Of a stretch of 5,824 bases of DNA, positions 4,887 to 5,824 are shown piece after piece. Where the stretch lies: assembly GCA_030917985.1 (NCBI GenBank), contig JAUPTR010000373.1, positions 1 through 5,824 on the forward strand, given 5' to 3'. Origin of the DNA: Pseudomonadota bacterium (GTDB taxonomy: Bacteria; Pseudomonadota; Gammaproteobacteria; Burkholderiales; SCOH01). The notes under the pieces were generated by a model. It had not been told where the DNA came from. It did not search any database and worked only from the letters and a program-made list of their open reading frames with translations. A program made the position numbers and the translations under genes. How positions within the stretch are numbered: the stretch's first letter is position 1; the number at the start of each line of letters is the position of its first letter.

Positions 4887-5824
4887 ATGTTGAAATTACC
4901 GATATATCTGGATTACTCGGCCACCACGCCGATCGACCCACGGGTGGCAGATTTGATGATTCCGTACCTGACAGAAAAATTCGGCAATCCTGCCTCGCGC
5001 TCGCACGCATTTGGCTGGGAAGCGGAGAAAGCAGTGGAAGATGCGCGCGAACAGGTTGCGCAGCTGGTCAACTGCGACGCCAAGGAAATTGTCTGGACAT
5101 CGGGCGCAACAGAATCGAACAACCTGGCGATCAAGGGTGCAGCCCAGTTCTACAAGGGCAAGGGCAAACACCTGATCACCATGAAGACCGAGCACAAGGC
5201 CGTGCTCGACACCATGCGTGAACTGGAACGCCAGGGCTTTGAGGTCACTTATCTGGCGCCACAGGAAAACGGCCTGATTAACGTCGATGAGTTTATTGCG
5301 GCAATCCGCCCGGACACCATTCTGGCATCCGTCATGTTCGTCAATAACGAAATTGGCGTGATTCAACCGATTGCCCAACTGGGTGAGATCTGCCGCGGCA
5401 AGGGCGTGATTTTCCATGTTGATGCAGCCCAGGCCACCGGCAAGGTCGCGATTGATCTGCAAACGCTGAAAGTGGATCTGATGAGCTTCTCGGCGCACAA
5501 GACTTATGGCCCGAAAGGTATCGGTGCATTGTATGTACGCCGCAAGCCGCGTATCCGCATCGAAGCGCAAATGCATGGCGGTGGCCACGAACGCGGCATG
5601 CGCTCCGGCACACTGGCAGCGCACCAGATCGTCGGCATGGGCGAAGCATTCCGTATTGCCCGCGAAGAAATGCAGGCAGAAAACGAGCGTATCCGCATGT
5701 TGCGTGACCGACTGTGGGCGGGTCTGTCGACGATTGACGAAGTGTATATCAATGGCGACCTGGAACAGCGTGTGCCGCATAACCTCAACGTCAGCTTCAA
5801 CTTCGTCGAGGGTGAATCACTGAT
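4887..5824 (+). CDS. iscS: Cysteine desulfurase IscS (partial, 3' end outside window)
   Basis: This PLP-dependent class V aminotransferase-fold enzyme takes sulfur from L-cysteine, forming alanine and an enzyme persulfide that is passed to IscU for Fe-S cluster assembly and to tRNA-thiolation and other partners. The visible 312 codons are open without a frameshift, against about 404 residues for the family. The N-terminus MLKLPIYLDYSATTP matches IscS. PLP-binding features are TSGATES (71-77), H103 in KTEHKAV, D179 and Q182 in HVDAAQ, and the Schiff-base lysine K205 in SFSAHKTYGPKG. MHGGGHERGMRSGT is also present. The sequence stops after EGESL, before the loop with the active-site cysteine (C328 in E. 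coli), so that residue cannot be checked. GGAG (4875-4878) lies eight bases before the ATG. It is the second gene of the iscR operon; iscU is expected downstream. Confidence 0.95.
   Translation, partial: MLKLPIYLDYSATTPIDPRVADLMIPYLTEKFGNPASRSHAFGWEAEKAVEDAREQVAQLVNCDAKEIVWTSGATESNNLAIKGAAQFYKGKGKHLITMKTEHKAVLDTMRELERQGFEVTYLAPQENGLINVDEFIAAIRPDTILASVMFVNNEIGVIQPIAQLGEICRGKGVIFHVDAAQATGKVAIDLQTLKVDLMSFSAHKTYGPKGIGALYVRRKPRIRIEAQMHGGGHERGMRSGTLAAHQIVGMGEAFRIAREEMQAENERIRMLRDRLWAGLSTIDEVYINGDLEQRVPHNLNVSFNFVEGESL

Noticed and set aside
4896..5780. Minus-strand open frame of 294 codons antisense to iscS.
   Set aside because: The forward frame is unmistakable IscS throughout. The antisense frame is a codon-bias artefact.

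Overview
The window looks like an ordinary chromosomal segment of a proteobacterium, most likely a betaproteobacterium. All convincing genes lie on the + strand. The IscR and IscS sequences, their adjacency and the moderate GC content support this. The betaproteobacterial placement is inferred from remembered protein similarity, not from a search. I see no mobile element, CRISPR array, rRNA or tRNA gene.

Layout. Bases 1-38 probably hold the last 11 codons of an upstream gene. A noncoding stretch follows, with a short CATCAC tandem repeat and, close to the next gene, a 38-bp interrupted inverted repeat and an extended -10 promoter element. A FadR-like GntR-family regulator occupies 336-1097. 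A 547-bp intergenic region follows; only its last ~70 bases are readily explained, as the promoter and leader of fadD. This region also holds a widely spaced 15-bp direct repeat and an inverted repeat centred on the fadD -10. fadD (long-chain acyl-CoA synthetase) occupies 1645-3348 and ends at a strong intrinsic terminator. A separately transcribed GAF-domain protein gene (3446-4225) follows, with a -10 element placed so that its mRNA could be leaderless. A GC-rich hairpin closes it. The last part is the start of an isc locus: a promoter overlapped by a near-perfect type 1 IscR operator, iscR (4377-4853), and iscS (4887 onward), which runs off the window before its active-site cysteine.

How the genes work together. 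The regulator and fadD form a plausible fatty-acid module. In its DNA-binding domain the regulator carries the four E. coli FadR contact residues at identical positions (R35, R45, R49, H65). Its acyl-CoA pocket residues look different, so the same ligand should not be assumed. IscR is an Fe-S-sensing repressor of its own iscRS operon, and IscS supplies sulfur for Fe-S cluster assembly. The GAF protein sits between the two modules, insulated by hairpins on both sides, and its function is unknown.

I found no convincing undescribed system. The points most worth a second look are the operator-like palindromes at the regulator and fadD promoters, the unexplained 1.1-1.57 kb intergenic stretch, and the GAF protein with its unrecognised C-terminal segment.
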